Below are positions 37,450-49,100 of a DNA stretch of 64,000 nucleotides, piece after piece. This DNA is from Bactericera cockerelli (Eukaryota; Arthropoda; Insecta; Hemiptera; Triozidae), in the NCBI GenBank assembly GCA_024516035.1, contig CM044967.1, positions 8,453,532 to 8,517,531 of the forward strand, in the 5' to 3' direction. Both the position numbers and the translations under genes were made by a program. Below the pieces are notes generated by a model. That model was not told where the DNA came from and made no database searches. It worked only from the letters and a program-made list of their open reading frames with translations. Positions within the stretch are counted from its first letter, which is position 1; each line of letters begins with the position of its first letter.

Positions 37450-37850
37450 CTTCTCGTCATATGGTAGGCCTATGGTGATGCAAACTTCATTGGTGGCGAG
37501 TCATAACAGTTCTGCAGAGCTCTTGTCGAGGCAATTTTTCAAATTGGCAAACCCAAGAAAGCCTTTTTCTACCTGACATTCTTCTCCGCTCTACTTTTCC
37601 TCGCAGAAAGTTTTGTGTTTTGTATCCAGTTGATTCCGCATGATTTGACCAAAGTATTGGAGCTTTCTAGATTTAATTGTTTTCATCAATTCAGGAGTTT
37701 TGATCATTATTTGTAAGAGCTCTATATTAGTGATCTTCTGTGTCCATGATATTCTCAGGATTTTCCTTTACAGCCAGAGTTCGAAGGCTTCAAAAATAGT
37801 ACTAAGTGCTCTATTAAGTCTCCAGGTTTCAACTCCATATTATAGACGAA
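37450..37850 (-). mobile_element. LINE C-terminal region fragment
   Basis: The minus-strand frame reads ETWRLNRALSTIFEAFELWL, a stop, then RKILRISWTQKITNIELLQI and KSRKLQYFGQIMRNQLD, decaying afterwards (KRLSWVCQFEKL). This is the region after the RT in endonuclease-RT LINEs. In transcription order it comes before the RT fragment, the reverse of a normal element. It is therefore either a separate insertion or a rearranged piece. Confidence 0.8.
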
Positions 37851-39264
37851 CCCAGAATATGTACAGTGGTACTGTATACGAGTATATACCTAACATTTCA
37901 AGAGTCACAACTTTACCTCTAAAGTACGGTTGTGGGTCTTCACCACCGACACACAACTAGAAAATGAAGACTTCCTTCCTTAGCTTCTTGAATAATCAGT
38001 AACGGTAGTTCAGTGGTCAAAGTGTCAGTTTGGTAATCCAGAGGTCGCGGGTTCGAAACCCAGCCGGAACATGATGAGTCTTTCCTATTTGGATTTTGAG
38101 CACTTAAAAATACGTCTTGGTATTACTGCTATTCAGTAATCGCTCTGGGTGACAGAAATCTAGATCCGTCCTTGTGTCACATTATTTCGAAATTTACAAA
38201 TTGATTTTTTTTTTTTAATTTACAAATTATATTAAAATTTGGTGATAAACTTTTGATTTCATTTACAATATTCGAATTCTTTTTTATCCCTAAAATACAC
38301 TTCGTGTTCTGAAGTCGTCTGAAGGTGCGTCGGTAAAGACTACTAGTGAATCAAAAAAAAAATAAATAATAATAATAAATAAACATACACGTTTCTTGAC
38401 TACTCAATTGGATTTTCTAAAATTGGCCTACTAAAATTGGCCTGATCTAAAGTAACTGTGGTCAAGAACGTGGCCTTTTAATCCAAGATCATTTGTATTC
38501 CAGAAATTCCAGATCAATTGAAGTATTTACTAAGAACATTTAGATAATACATGTTTACTCTCGTACATTTTCGAAACGCGCGCAATCCACTTCGTAGCCA
38601 AAATTTCGAATGCCCATGTCTCTTCAAATTTTTTCGGGAAGGGAGAAAGAGAGAGAGAGAGAAAAAAGTATAGTGTTAGTTTAAAGACTTTCCGGTGTTT
38701 GCGCATCAGGAGGCACTTACTTACGGTACATATTTGTGGAATTGCAAATATTAGCGTGTATTTAGCTACTCACAACATTGCGCATTCCTATAGGTACTTG
38801 CTTAATACATAAACATATCGCAATTGTTTCCATGAAATAATAGAATTGTTTGATACTGCTCTAATTATCCATTACAGCTAAAGCGGGAATGACTTAACTC
38901 CTATTAAATGCCTTTACCTTGTCGTTCGTTCCTTAGCATAAGACAGCACACAATTTTTTAACCATTTCACTTCAACCATTAATATTTTTTCACATTATTG
39001 AAATGGACATTTCCGCGCGACAGATAGAAAAATATTCTCTTTATTCTCTTGATATTCTCTTGTTTGTTTATTTAAAAAATACACTGTTACGTTTTTCTAA
39101 AGACTGATTTCGCGATGAAAGTTGTTTTATTTTTAGTTTATGGCACAGCACTGAGTACTTCGGGATACATGAGATCGCAGCGTGCAGCTTAGACAAAACA
39201 ATACGGGCGAGGAGGGGATATCACAGTCCCAGAGCCAACAGGTTTCTCTCCGGTGCTCTTTTTA
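37851..39264. other. Spacer with one SINE and low-complexity tracts
   Basis: Apart from the S1-like copy at 38003-38150, there is only an AG-rich run at 38645-38668 and AT-rich sequence. No gene was recognised. Confidence 0.4.
38003..38150 (+). repeat. S1-related SINE, diverged
   Basis: The tRNA-like head has GGTAGTTCAGTGGTCAAAGT and AGAGGTCGCGGGTTCGAAAC, and the tail ATACGTCTTGGTATTACTGC. The head differs from the main S1 copies in the anticodon arm (TTTGGTAATCC). Confidence 0.7.
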
Positions 39265-39360
39265 AGCGAGATACAGGAGACTATACCTGTGTAAGCGAGA
39301 TACAGGATACTATACCTGTGTAAGCGAGATAGAGGAGACTATACCTGTGTAAGCGAGATA
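39265..39360 (+). repeat. 29-bp tandem array, three to four units
   Basis: The unit GCGAGATACAGGAGACTATA-CCTGTGTAA recurs with small changes. Confidence 0.9.
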
Positions 39361-39611
39361 TTTATCCTGAGCACGGTATAGAGGTAACTATGTATCTATT
39401 AGATGTATTGTTTATTATTTTACGATTTCTATTGCACCTCTTTCACATGGGATCATTGGATGCTGTGGGTTCCAGGACCACTAGACAGGTAAGGTCCCTG
39501 TGATCTTGCCTCTGCGTTCACTTTCTGAGGGTAACTTTATGTTAATTAATGTTTCCATCTTCTTGTCTTCGTCTGCTTCTTAATCTTCGTGGTTTTGTTG
39601 TCGTTGTTACG

Positions 39612-39930
39612 AGTATGGCTACAGTTGGGGGTGTGATGGTCTCTAGCCGACTTCATTTGACTCGTCTTGAACCACATATTTTTACGTTCGATGTGCGATC
39701 AGATGGTGGCGCCGAGTTCCGAACCAAAATGATGCACAGCAACACCTCATTGTTGAGGTGTAGGGTCAGAAAAAAATAAGCATAGGGCAATGTCTCGGAC
39801 CACAACTCGGCTGCAGCCGGGATCAACCATCGTGAAAACTAGGGCTTTTTCTTTAGAATGAGAAAACCCTTGGGAAAACTGTAAGCTAGCATGGCTTCTT
39901 AGGATTGGCTAGTCTGTTCCCTGTTTATAG
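39612..39930 (-). repeat. R2 repeat, longer copy
   Basis: The minus strand shows AGCCATGCTAGCTTACAG, CCCAAGGGTTTTCTCATTCT, and at the other end AGAGACCATCACACCCCCAA and TGTAGCCATA. It has an extra insertion between the two conserved parts. Confidence 0.6.
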
Positions 39931-40877
39931 TTCTTTCTAAAATCCTTCATAAAATCCTTAAAGATAGTACTCGAGTGGTCAGCGGAATACACCAGTAGGT
40001 ATCTCAATAAGGTTTAAACTTGGTTTCCCATGTTCTAAAAAAATTGAGGGTTCAAGTTCTTTCTAAAGCTTTACCTAGAGTGGAACGCGTGAGGCTTGTC
40101 AATGGTTCTGGGTAGGCAATTTTCCAGCTGTCCTATCTTGAAGTGGAAATTCTGTGATTTTCAAAAGTCCGCCCTGATCGGGATTCATAAGCCGAAAACT
40201 TCTAATCAGCTGTCCTATATTGTAGTGGAAATTCTGTGATTATCAAAAGCCCGCCGTGGTCGGGAATCGAAACCAGAAAACTTTTAATGAAGAGACAGTG
40301 GTGTACCTCTTCACCACGAAACTGGGCGACTTTGACGTATGCATGATAGTTAACAATTATTGTCCTGGCACTCCTGGCCTATGAAATATGAATTGTTTAT
40401 TCTACCGATATCAGTAGTCATGGTAACCGAGGGATTGTCATATTAGACTTCGAGTTAGAAGGTTGGATTTTAGGTATGTCAAAATTCAACAGAGTGTATG
40501 AACAGGGGGTGCCGATCTTGTTTAACAGAGTCAAAATTTTCTTCAAGCTTTTTATTTTTCATGTTCAACTCTGAGAAAATGCAGGGTTTTCTTCATTCAA
40601 TGGGCAATTTCACGTGGAAAAGAGATGACTTATAAAAGCGTTATATGACAGCAAAAATGCATTTAATTATTATATATATTATTAGAAGATTAGTGAATGC
40701 CTTCCACAAATCATAGCTACCATCAGTGTAACCAAACTCGCTTAACAGCTAAGGCGATGTTCTCAAAGTTAAAAAATAATAAAAAATTATGACTTGTTAA
40801 TACGGTGCTTCTCAAAAGTTAACATCTCAATTATTTCTATCAGCTAATTATGTTAGTGTTTGAAAGTAGCTACTTAC

Positions 40878-41550
40878 GTTGTTCTAGTCAATCCAGCACT
40901 AACTCGTGGTTCTTGTCACTTCTCACGGCCAGTCAACTTTTTGTTTACAACTTCGAGTAAGTGTAAAAATTGCGAGGATCTGTAAGTATTTCCACCCAAG
41001 AATAAAGCACTTCGAGACGGGAATTTGCATGGACGATGAGTTTACGAACGCCTTCACGCAAATTGAAACAAAACGACAATCGGTTTGCGTTGGTATGTTT
41101 ATTTTGCCGGCACTTGTCACTTCGCGTCCAGCGGTTTGGAGCAACGCTTGGATAACAATAATATTTGCTTCAATGAAACGGGGAATATTTACTAATTGGT
41201 CGCCTCTCGCGCGGATTTTTGTATCTCGTTTGAGGGTAATTAGTTTTGAGAGTGTGTCTTTTCGGCGAAAAATTTCGTTTTTTTTGTCATCGACGAGAGG
41301 AAAAGAAACGTTGCGAAAAGATTCGAGTGAAATACCTGATGCTTACATGTTAGGAATTGGAATAATGTTGAGTGCATTGTTCGTTCTCACTAACCTTAGC
41401 AGCTTGGTCAACGCTGTGGATGACGAAACAGAAATATCTGATTTGAGTTCAGCTCACAGCAATGTGTTTAGTGATAGTGTTGCATTTTTTTTCTCTTTAC
41501 TTTCTATTGCCAAGAACGAAAAGGAAGTTTTGAAAATTTAATTTTTAATG
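40878..41550 (-). other. Candidate non-coding first exon
   Basis: A strong minus-strand donor (GAACAAC|GTAAGTAGC) ends at 40878 and the next suitable acceptor is that of the large RhoGEF exon at 32940. The sequence above the donor is less AT-rich than its surroundings. In the frame set by the acceptor there is a TGA and no ATG, so it would be 5' UTR only. The 211-codon plus-strand ORF over the same interval has no recognisable features and may be chance. Confidence 0.25.
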
Positions 41551-41581
41551 TAGCTAAAAGGTAATAGAAAGACTTGCAATT

Positions 41582-41925
41582 TTTACTTTCCTTATCCTAT
41601 AATAAGGAAATATTTTATTCGTCGAAAATTTGTTTTTTCTATTTCATAGCCTCAGGATACAAGAAGTTTTCGGACATTGATCCGTGCGTTCGGGTCTGTG
41701 TGTATGTGTGCACACGATATCTCGAGAACAGTAAGTGCTGCAGACTTACAGAACTTTTGGTTGAAATCGGTCGCACTGTACAGCCGCAAGGCCGCAAAAA
41801 GTCCGCAAGGGCAGTTCTTTTGGATTGGTTCAAGATACAAAAAAGTTAAAGAACATTTTCTTAGAAGAAACTTTTTGGACCCGGCCCCAATTTACCGGTA
41901 TTTTGGAGGATCCCGCTTGGACTAA
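41582..41925 (+). repeat. R5 repeat (full-looking copy)
   Basis: Starts ACTTTCCTTATCCTATAATA-AGGAAA, then ATTCGTCGAAAATTT, a CGATATCTCGAGAACAG block, GGTTGAAATCGGTC and AATTTACCGGTATTTTGGAG. An opposite-orientation copy lies at 50705-51152, and the start of a third flanks the mariner relic at 4098-4920. Confidence 0.75.
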
Positions 41926-42169
41926 CATTTTTATTATTCAACTAGATGGGGGTTGTGTTTCGCAGCCTGAACTAACCAGCCACGTGAGAAAGAGGCCTGG
42001 CGTGGATTACAGTTTCCTTCACTGGGTTTCGGAATATCCTATATTCTCATTATCCACTCCACTGGGTTCGCACAATGTCACAGCAGCCTCAGTCTACGTA
42101 CGTCACAGCTACCAGTGGCGTGGCTACTAGACGTCCACGGGGCACCTGAAGATCCTGGCGTCCCGCTGT

Positions 42170-42428
42170 CTCTTAAATCTTCCCTTATAAAGATGCTATT
42201 TTCCCTCATAAACAATTTAACATGGCAATCTACATTAGACTATGTAATACATCTACATAATATGTAAGTATCTAATATTGCATTATTATTTTTTTACGTA
42301 ACTACTTATATTGTAACATTTGATTGTACTAATGTAATTTTCATACTATTGACGTTGTAAGATGCCGAAAGGCTTTATTTACAATAAACTATATTCTATT
42401 CTATTCTATTCTATTCTATTCTATTCTA
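42170..42428 (+). repeat. 3' end of a LINE-like element with (ATTCT)n tail
   Basis: The sequence runs to GATGCCGAAAGGCTTTATTT, ACAATAAACT and then eight ATTCT units (42388-42428). A short pentanucleotide tail after AATAAA is typical of some insect LINE/SINE 3' ends. Short (TTCTA) tails occur also at 2746 and 26310. Confidence 0.6.
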
Positions 42429-43007
42429 TAAAGAGGTAAATTTGATCTGGAAATATCCATGTTCGACTGTATAAAGGCTATAAGCACGCGGTTGGGTCAA
42501 TATGTATACAGCACGCGTTACTCTATATATTATGTAAATAGATATGAAAGAAAAAGAGATTTTGAGTGAGTTAAGATCGTTTTTATATATAAAAAATAAT
42601 TTACTCATACATCAAAATATAGGTCACCATTTAAATTAAGTTGAAGAAAGGATTACATTTACAAAGGCTTAACAGTGCATTCTAGAATAGTTTATTACCA
42701 GGCTGATTATGGTTACTTCATTAATTTTGATTTACAAGGTACAAAAGCTACCAAATACTGGTCAAATGTTGCATGGATTTCAATCATAATTATGAACTAT
42801 AAATTCAACAAATATAAAAGTTTTGTTTTTATAAATTAATTAAAATACCTAGTTCAGAGGAAAACGGAGCTACTGCATTATTTCTCATGACTGGATAATT
42901 TCTAAGCAGTACCTCAGTGTCTGATCGTCTCTCTAGTGGATGTTAACTAGATGCGTAGCCATATCAGGCCAAAAGACAATAACACAAATCATTTGCGCTC
43001 TTAACGG

Positions 43008-43135
43008 GGTTGGTATTAGGAAGGGCATCCAGTCGTAAAATGTGGAAGTAGAAGTGTTAGAACAAAACAACCTCAACCCCGGGAAAGAGGTTGACCAATG
43101 CCAACCTCATGTAGGTAGGTTGGGGAAAAAGGAAA
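43008..43135 (+). repeat. S2 SINE tail fragment
   Basis: GGTATTAGGAAGGGCATCCA, CAACCTCAACCCCGGG and GAGGTTGACCAATGCCAACC match the 3' part of the S2 copies at 57317 and 60312. Confidence 0.7.
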
Positions 43136-44215
43136 GTGAAAGAAGAATGAGACTTCAATGTCTGCAGTCTGACTGGTCTAGATTGAACTGTTGTTATTAA
43201 TTCAATCTATGGGTGAAGGCACTTTTCATTTTACTGAATTAATTGTTCTGTATTTGTGACGGTGGTCGTTCGTTCCCCGTTATTAGGGGCATACCTTGAG
43301 TTCTTGAGGAACACATCACATCATGATCACCGGATTCAAAACAACAGGAACTATGCTCAAACAATAATGGCATATTACTTCTGGCAGTCAAGTGAAGCAT
43401 CAGGCCAATATCTTCACTTGTATCTAAATCTTTTACGCGGCGTACTTGGAAATTTTGAATTTTCAAAACCCTTAAAGATTTAATACTACATATTTTTTTA
43501 TCATGAGACCAAATTTTCAATAGGTACCTACCTACTTTCATCAATAAATCTGAAAAAATATTAATGCCCTCTTTGTAGGTATGTACAATTTGTACATGGA
43601 TAATGTGGGATCTATGAAAAAACTTAAAAAATACTGCAATTCTTTGACTTTTTTTAAAGTGCCAGTTTCGAACAAAAAAAATCAAAGCTGCTTTCAAAGG
43701 CTACATTGCTCAGTTTCATCATACCTTGTAATTGTTTGTTGAATATTCAGCCCAAATCTGGAATGCATTGTTTATGGGGATACAAATTATTAATTGTTAA
43801 AATCTATAAACATTGTGTGCCTTTAACGCACGATAAAAATTAGTTATTCAGTAATTTTAAAATTCAAAACATATCTAATCAATACACATGGGTTTGGAAG
43901 GAAATCGGGCGATACAGACATCCAAGCAGTACAAAAATTATAGGTAGTGCAAAAATTGCGTATCATATACTGCTACAGAATAAAATTCATTTCTAAATAA
44001 TTAATAACCTACTTAGGTTAAATACAACAAATACTATTGTGTGAGAGACAAGACTTTGCCTTTCATGTAGCTCTTATAATGGTATTTGAAAATGATTGAA
44101 ACCTCCTTTTGAAAACAATATTAATTATCTAACAATATTAATGTACATCTAGTACAACTTCTCACTTTTCTGTTTATACTGATTAAAATAGAGAGGTTAG
44201 TTGATGGCATGGAAA

Positions 44216-44332
44216 CTCAGAACTATTACCTGCTGATGATAGCAAATAAGCTCGAAACAGCTATCCAGGTATGTTCTGATATTCATGTACATCTAGTACA
44301 ATTTCTCACTTTTCTGTTTATACTGATACCTA
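44216..44332 (+). repeat. R3 repeat copy
   Basis: CCTGCTGATGATAGCAAATA, AGCTCGAAACAGCTATCCAG, GTATGTTCTGATATTCATGT, ACATCTAGTACAATTTCTCA and CTGTTTATACTGATA. A partial extra copy of the end lies just before it (44143-44188). Confidence 0.8.
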
Positions 44333-44492
44333 CTCATCTTTTGGTTATTTTCATTAAAGCTAGCTTCAGAACAGGTGTTCACTCTTAAATAGTTTCTCAT
44401 TTTTCCTCTTAGAATATAGGTAATAGATATAATATATATATATTTATACTTAGAAAGAGAACGGAACAATAATAATATTATAATAATGATAT

Positions 44493-44636
44493 CGTTGTTA
44501 TTGAAAATGCCCGATTAGGACTAATGAGTCCCATTTTCCCGCAGTAAGCCCAAGACGTAAAAATGTAGTGAAGATCCCAAATGGGAGGATAACTTCTCAT
44601 ATTCCGACTGAGTTTCGAACCCGTGACCTCTAGTAT
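44493..44636 (-). repeat. S1 SINE, head truncated
   Basis: The minus strand has AGAGGTCACGGGTTCGAAAC, GAGAAGTTATCCTCCCATTT, then CGTCTTGGGCTTACTGCGGG and the AATCGGGCAT tail. Confidence 0.75.
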
Positions 44637-45965
44637 AGAATAATTACTATGTAGCTAGGTACCGATGTTACAGAAGTCAAGTTTCATACCTTTTAATAAT
44701 TCTACGCCATTTCATTTACATTTTATTCAAGAGATTAATTAAACAAATAATAATATTAGGGTAGTTCAATATGTATTTATAGCTTATATCATGGCTAAAT
44801 TTCATAACCGCAGGCTGAGTGTGATTCAAAAATATATACCTTTATATACTCAAGAAATATGTAAAATATAAGAGATTGAAATTTGTTAAAATACAAATAT
44901 TAAAAAGAATACAAGTAGATAGCTTTGCGTTCCGCGCAAAAATACAAAAGTTCAAGTACCAATAAAGAATTAATCATAAGTCTTAATTTTAGAGAGAGAG
45001 AGAGAAAAAAAGAGGCGAGCTCACATTGTACAATTTGTACATTATTCTAGAAAAATAGATGACACAATACATGTACTCTTAAGAATAATGAAAAAAAAAT
45101 CTTTGAATCAATAATAGATGACATAATACTCGTATAATAGATGTTTACTAAGAGCGGTTTCACTAGGTTTGAAAATTGGACTTGAAAATTTTTCAAGTAG
45201 GTACTTATTAACATTTATAAATCTCATTAAAATTTAGTACCTAGTAAAAGTGAAAACTAGCGTGCACAAATTGATATGCACCAATCCTGAATCAAAATAT
45301 TAAAATATCATTTTAGGCGCGGATATAGCCTACTTAAAAACTTTTCTTCCCTAATAGTGAACTCTACTCCTCTTTTTTTAAGAAACACAAGAATAAATTT
45401 AAGAGTATTTAATGTTTTTAAGCTATCAGATTTTTAAAATGAAATCTCACATAGATAGGTACGTATATAACGAACAAAATAAAATTTGAGAGTGAATAAT
45501 ATAATAAAACTTGTACTATAATTTTTTAAAGCTTTCATTTTCAATAATAATGAGAATTTCATGAAAATAAACAATGCATTATTCCGAAGCAAAAAAACTG
45601 GTGTGAACATCACACGACTTTCTATTAAGATGAAAGGACACAGTAATTTCTGTCAGAACCCATTGAATTCTGATCTATAGTGAGAATTATTGGTCCAGAA
45701 ATAAAATTAGCTCAATTTTGAAATGTATGCCACTATTTTATATAGGTTATCTTAAATTCTCATAAGAATTAGCTTTTCTCTTACTCAAATAATCTATCCG
45801 AAGTTGTTGATTTATAATATTAATTTTCAAATAAATTCTAAATTTTCATTATTTCTTAAATATTATTGCACCAGAGAAAACCAAATGAAAAAATACAGCT
45901 TTGAAAATGGGAAATACAAAAAAATAAAACAGATAAATCTTTTGTCCTTCGGTCTAATTGAGCTT

Positions 45966-46142
45966 TCATGACTCCTTGGACGTTTGACAGTTGGAGTTGT
46001 TATATTTGGCCTGATGTGTTTTACAAATAGCCAAAAGGACGGATTCTTTTATGTCAGTACAGACAGGGATGTTGTTTCTCTTCGCCAGGTCCATGAGATA
46101 AATGCGACCCCTGTTGTAATCATTGATAGCTCGTTCAGAGAG
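45966..46142 (-). CDS. raw: Raw-like last exon
   Basis: Acceptor TTTCTTGCAG, stop TGA (complement at 45966-45968). It encodes LSERAINDYNRGRIYLMDLA, KRNNIPVCTDIKESVLLAIC and a polar tail (YNNSNCQTSKES). The ERAxxDYNRGRxYL text is typical of the end of nucleoside deoxyribosyltransferase-like folds. Phase 0 entry. Confidence 0.88.
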   Translation of the reverse strand, partial: LSERAINDYNRGRIYLMDLAKRNNIPVCTDIKESVLLAICKTHQAKYNNSNCQTSKES

Positions 46143-49100
46143 CTGCAAGAAAGACGAGACAGCGAATAAAATACCACAGCTATCCCCCATCAACTTGTTC
46201 ACATAAAAAGTAATAATGTAAATAATATCACCATATTCACACTGTCCAATTAGCACTAATGAGTACCATTTTAACTACTTGGTCAGATCACGACGGAGGT
46301 TTAGCCACCATTCGCAGGGCAAACAACCCAGCTGCTCAAATTAACCTCTCCCAGTTGGAAGTTTATCTACCACGGATGTTTTACCGCCCCTATTCTCTGA
46401 CGATCTCACACTAATGACTTTTCAGATTCAACATCTGCTTTTCACAAGAATTCTATCCAGCTTGCGTTGCACGAATAAAATCACTCTTTCATACTAATAC
46501 CCTAAAAGTTTCTTTTCTTAATGTTATATTGGTCTGTACTCTCATTCACTGATGCTTGAAGAAGTTATCTGGAATAGCATCTCGGATCTGGGTTAATACC
46601 TGAGTTATCTGGGATCAGGCGCGGTCGGTGGTAAAATGTGTGTACTGCCACATAAACGGACTAAAATGGGACTTGTAGAGTCGTCTTTTAGCTTCTTAAG
46701 TATTCTAAAGGGTTTGAATTTGTTTATCATGCTAATCATAATAATTATGCATTCATTAATCTAGAAATGTGTGATAATTACTTCGAGAAATTTCTACTAT
46801 TAGATTAGAGTATTGTGTTCGTTTGTTTTATTGTGTATGAGGTAGGACTTGAGAAAATACTCTCTTTTTCTTTTTCGTCTGGAAGTGCTGCAGTTCCGCA
46901 GCTCCTTAGCACCGGCCGCGCCTGTCTGGGATATATTTCTACTTTTAAAATGGGCCCCATTCCGACTGGCCGTATAAGAACTCACATTCTCACAGCCGTT
47001 GATTCTCGAGTCCGGCCGTAAGGACTGGATGCAGAGGACAATGTTCGCCGTCTCCAGGCCCAGGGCGAAAGCGGCTTTCGTCATTGTCGTCAATGCTCGG
47101 GCATCTTCGGAAATGACGAAGAGGAGGACTCGGCTACTGCACAGAGCGCTGAAGTAGTCCTCCTCCACATCCTCTTCTGGAATGAAATAGCTGAGGCCGT
47201 GCTTCCTGGAAATCAATATAACAATCAATTGGATCCGCTCCTGAAGTTAAAACACCAGGAGACTTGATCATATGATCCGCTCCTGGTGTACTACCCATTG
47301 AAGGGTAATAATTACCCTCTAAGGAGAGAAAGTGAATAATAATAAATAACTCTTTATTGACAAGAATAATATTGACAAAGGGCGTGATTATTGCCTGAGG
47401 CAATCTCTGCCATCAAACCCATACGGTTACCACTTATTTGATTCCGAGAAGTAAATCAAGACCAATAAATGAATAAAATTATAATTCCGTGTCCGTGAGA
47501 TCATCATAGGTGGCGTCATCGTGAACGATGGTGGCCAGACAGTGGATTAATGACTCAGCACTTTTACCATTGTCTTTACAAGGAGGCTAATAATTGACAA
47601 GGGCCCCCAGAACCAAGCCAATGCTGGTCTACTCCCTGTTTATAGTTCGTGAGATAGGTCCAAATATTACCTCCCTGTGAGATAGGTACAAATATTACCT
47701 CCCTGTGAGATAGGTACAAATATTACCTCCCTGTGAGATAGGTACAAATATTATCTCCCTGTGAGATAGAAAACAAATATTACCTCCTGTGGTGTCCATG
47801 AATTGCACCTCAAATGTCAAATAATACCGGCCATGAATGAACAGAATTCAGATAAAACAGGATGATTGGGAATTCCATGTCGCCATCAGATAAAATCCAA
47901 ATCTTACTTGATCAAACCAGCAATTAAAATATAAGTTTAAAAAACTTACCTCAAGAAAGGTTTGGCAATGTTTTCTTTCCACTCCGAACCTTCCCCTGTC
48001 AGGTACACGTCGTAAGAACACTCGGACCTGTCACTGGCGGTGACAGCCTGTCTGGTTTTCAGGATGGAGCAGAACTGGTTGAAACTGATGGCAGAACTTC
48101 CATTGCCTGCGAAAGAAAGAAGTTAACCGCTTTTGAATTCATTCTGAATTGTTTTAACCTGAACAATCAAACTAGGACGATTAGGACGAAATGACGAATC
48201 AATGGACATAACAGGAGCCTAGACATTGGATCTGGGCGTCCATGTGCACTGATAGTGAAGTGGTTAACACGCTAGTCTGGTCATCCAGGTAGCGTAGGGA
48301 TCCGTTGGTTCGAATCCCACCCAGTGCATGAATTTTTCCTCATTAGTTTGAGTTTGTGACTACATAATTATAAGACTCTGAGGGTTAGGCGGTAGAACTA
48401 AAGAGTGTTGTTATTATTATATCAGCCTTCACCATCGTCAATCTAAGCATGGAAATAAGATAAAAGCTTACCATCGTTGTGGGAGACGGTGGTTTTCAGG
48501 TCACTGATGGAAATGCGTTTCCGAAATATTGAACCGTATGCTATGCACACCTGAAAAGAAAAATAGATGAAAATTTTTTTTTTATCATAATATACCTAAT
48601 TCATATGATGTTTGATGATATCGGTATACTTTTTTGGGCTCCGTGATTTGTATAAACAAGGCGATTATTATTATAAATTAATAACACCTTAGATGTATCT
48701 CTGGTAATACTTACATCGTCCAGACTGATAGTGCCACTGTTCTGAGTGTCTAATGCGTTGAATGTCTCTTGAAGTAAACTGAAAAAGAAATGGAAATGAT
48801 CAGTAATACAAGGCTCTCGGCATTTGCCACGTTTTTTTTTAAAGATTGGACTAATTTTTTGAGGATTTTTTCATTTAAAATATCTAATACACTGGTGCAC
48901 CTAGGTATAAATTCTTGATAGGGGTGTGTTTAGGATCACAAAAAAAGCCTCTCAGATTTTTCTTTGCTTTCAACCGATCATTTCAAATTTTATTTGATTA
49001 AAAAAAAAAAAAAAAATGCTGTTAGGGGGGGGGCTTCGGCCCGCTGATCCCTCCCCTTACCTCCGCCCCCCCTGACCGCCCTTTACCTCCGCCACTTCTT

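Larger units (their letters stand above)
42429..45965. other. Spacer between the two large genes
   Basis: AT-rich. It holds an S2 tail fragment (43008-43135), R3 copies (44140-44332), an S1 copy (44493-44636) and AG-rich runs near 44993. The right part should contain the 3' UTR of the Raw-like gene. No coding region was recognised. Confidence 0.45.

Noticed and set aside
40906..41541. 211-codon plus-strand ORF
   Set aside because: No domain, signal peptide or codon regularity is seen, and it overlaps a candidate minus-strand 5' exon with a strong donor.
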